Shown piece by piece: positions 62,440-64,000 of a stretch of DNA of 64,000 nucleotides. This DNA comes from Polydactylus sextarius (taxonomy: Eukaryota > Chordata > Actinopteri > Polynemidae): the NCBI GenBank assembly GCA_016801845.1, contig CM028920.1:3880501-3944500 (forward strand), written 5' to 3'. Under the pieces are notes generated by a model. The model saw only the letters and a program-made list of their open reading frames with translations. It was not told where the DNA came from and did not search any database. Position 1 is the first letter of the stretch; every line of letters starts with the position of its first letter. Both the position numbers and the translations under genes were made by a program.

Positions 62440-62960
62440 GAATCAACAGTATGGTGGATGTTGTACTGAACTGTTGTGGTGAAGAGGCAGGTGAGCTGAA
62501 AGGCGAAGCTGTCAAAATAACTGCCATCTTTGCTCTGACCCCCACCTTTGGTCATCAGGTTTAAGTTGTGACTGATAGAACAAGATCACAGATCCAAGCA
62601 GCCAAAATGAATTTCCTTCACAGTGTGTCTGAGCTTAGGCTAAGAGATAGGATGAAGTACATATGGAGGGTGCTCAGAATAGAGCCCTTGTGTCTTGTTC
62701 CTTTGCATCAAAAGGCAGTTAAGGTTATTTGGGCATCTGACGGGATGCCTCCCAGGTACCTCCTGTTTATGGCCATGTCCAACTGGTTCAAGACCACAGG
62801 GTAGACTAGAACATGCTGGAGAGATTATACACTGTATCACAATACCATATCTTTCCTGGGAATACTTTTGGATCCCCCAAGAGGAGGTGGAAAGCATCAC
62901 TGGGAGGAGGAGCCTCCCACAAATAAGTGGCCACAAATTAATGGATTGTAGGACCCACAG
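62440..62960 (+). mobile_element. decayed Rex/Babar-type LINE, copy C
   Basis: The 3' end of the ORF: GTGAAGAGGCAGGTGAGCTG, ACAAGATCACAGATCCAAGC, ATGAATTTCCTTCACAGTGT, GGGCATCTGACGGGATGCCT, AGAACATGCTGGAGAGATTA and GATCCCCCAAGAGGAGGTGG. Conceptual pieces include RSQIQAAKMNFLHSV, LRLRDRMKY and EPLCLVPLHQK. A stop and frameshifts break the frame. It is the best preserved of the three copies. Confidence 0.82.
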
Positions 62961-64000
62961 TAATGTTGGGCATATTAATTGACATTAGACTGCCCATGAT
63001 TGATGATGATAATGGGTGCATGGAGCCACAGGGGCACGGCAATAACAAACACAATGGAATTGGCAGACACTGTGTCTCAGAGAGTGCAGCTTTTCCAACA
63101 AGATCAGCTCAAAGAGGTGTGTATTGAGGCTGAAATCTGAATTGGAAATGTCATAACAACATGAGAGGTTATCAGACTAATTACAAAATCCATGAGCGAT
63201 GCAATTAATGATGAAGAGGAAAATGTTGCAATGCCTTATCTTAGGTTATCTGCTGAAATTATAGGAGAAAATAATAGCAGATACAACTTTGATAGTGAGA
63301 ACACAGAAAACAAATGATGAACCGGCTACAAAACAGATGAAGAAATTAGTCTAGGAGAAAAATATTCAAAGCTGCAAGTAAAGTGTCAAGTCCTGCAGGG
63401 TGACATAAGTGGGCTGAGTGTAAGTTGAACAGAGTCTCTTTAAGTCAAGCTAAAGCCCCACTAAACATTTTGCCTATGGCTGGAAATAGGTTTCCTGAGA
63501 TGATAGTATGGAGTGAATCTAAGAGCTGCCAAAGACAGCGTGGGAATTCAAGAACAGTCAGCTGAAGTTGGGAAGCCTAAGAGTCGCAAAGAACCCGGGT
63601 CAGTTTGAAAAACTGCATCAAACATTACTCGCTATACTTAGAAATTTAAGAGAGCACGCCAAGACTGGAGGTGCAAAGCTGTGTATGTGTATAATGATAT
63701 GTACAGTGAATTATCAGGATATGATTCATACTAACTCCCATATGACAGAAAGTCCTGACTAAGTGTTGGAATTATGTTATGGCCACTTCAAACTCATCCA
63801 ACTTCCCCCTGTGGGTCACCAACCTGAGAAAACTACCTGAGAGGAAGCAACAGGTGAAGCTGAGGAAAATCACAGCTAGCACCACATTCCTGTCTAGGTA
63901 ATAGAACCAAAGAGAATTCCATGAAAGAGTGTAGTCCTGTTCAAGAACCTGTTAATGCCCAGCATATTCTTGCCTGTAGATGAAGTCAAGGACAGAAATA
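62961..64000. other. intergenic DNA at the right edge
   Basis: Contains a 64-codon plus-strand frame (63,568-63,762) that could be a remnant of another retroelement, but I cannot identify it. No gene was recognised. Confidence 0.4.

Noticed and set aside
1..64000. CRISPR arrays, operons, tRNA or rRNA genes, intact viral genes
   Set aside because: No spaced direct repeats, no clover-leaf or rRNA matches and no intact viral frames were seen; the sequence is vertebrate nuclear DNA.

Overview
The window looks like nuclear DNA from a teleost fish, probably a spiny-rayed one. It is AT-rich, genes are sparse and have spliced exons, and it holds dinucleotide microsatellites and old, decayed copies of repeat families typical of teleosts (a Rex/Babar-type LINE, L2-like and RTE-X/Expander-like tails, a Tc1/mariner fossil, a short element with terminal inverted repeats). 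The repeat family names come from recognising the sequence, not from a database search.

Region 1 (1-2,700) is the 5' end of foxk2 on the minus strand: promoter, exon 1 (most of the FHA domain), exon 2 and exon 3. The three exons join in frame to 210 codons and stop just before the forkhead DNA-binding domain, which lies beyond the left edge. Region 2 (2,700-18,300) holds two related small membrane-protein genes on the minus strand: a 75-residue tmem238-like protein (12,391-12,618) and a 188-residue TMEM238 homologue (17,508-18,074). Both have two transmembrane segments and share the same core motifs. The space between holds old repeats and one CpG-rich candidate regulatory block near 3.5-3.9 kb.

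Region 3 (18,300-64,000) contains no gene I can name. It holds decayed copies of several transposable elements, including a LINE represented three times in the window (4.3-5.2 kb plus, 44.8-45.3 kb minus, 62.4-63.0 kb plus), a processed uroporphyrinogen decarboxylase (UROD) pseudogene at 36.6-37.45 kb, a U1 snRNA pseudogene at 49.03 kb, and a 770-bp element with 28-bp inverted ends at 54.4-55.15 kb. Between them lie single-copy-looking stretches that may be conserved regulatory DNA, or introns of a large gene whose exons I cannot identify.

The three recognised genes do not form an operon or a known pathway. foxk2 encodes a nuclear transcription factor, and the TMEM238 proteins are membrane proteins of unknown function. 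I found no convincing new biological system. The most useful observations are the overlooked pseudogenes, the inverted-repeat element, the linked TMEM238 paralogues, and a few candidate exons and promoters that need transcript evidence.
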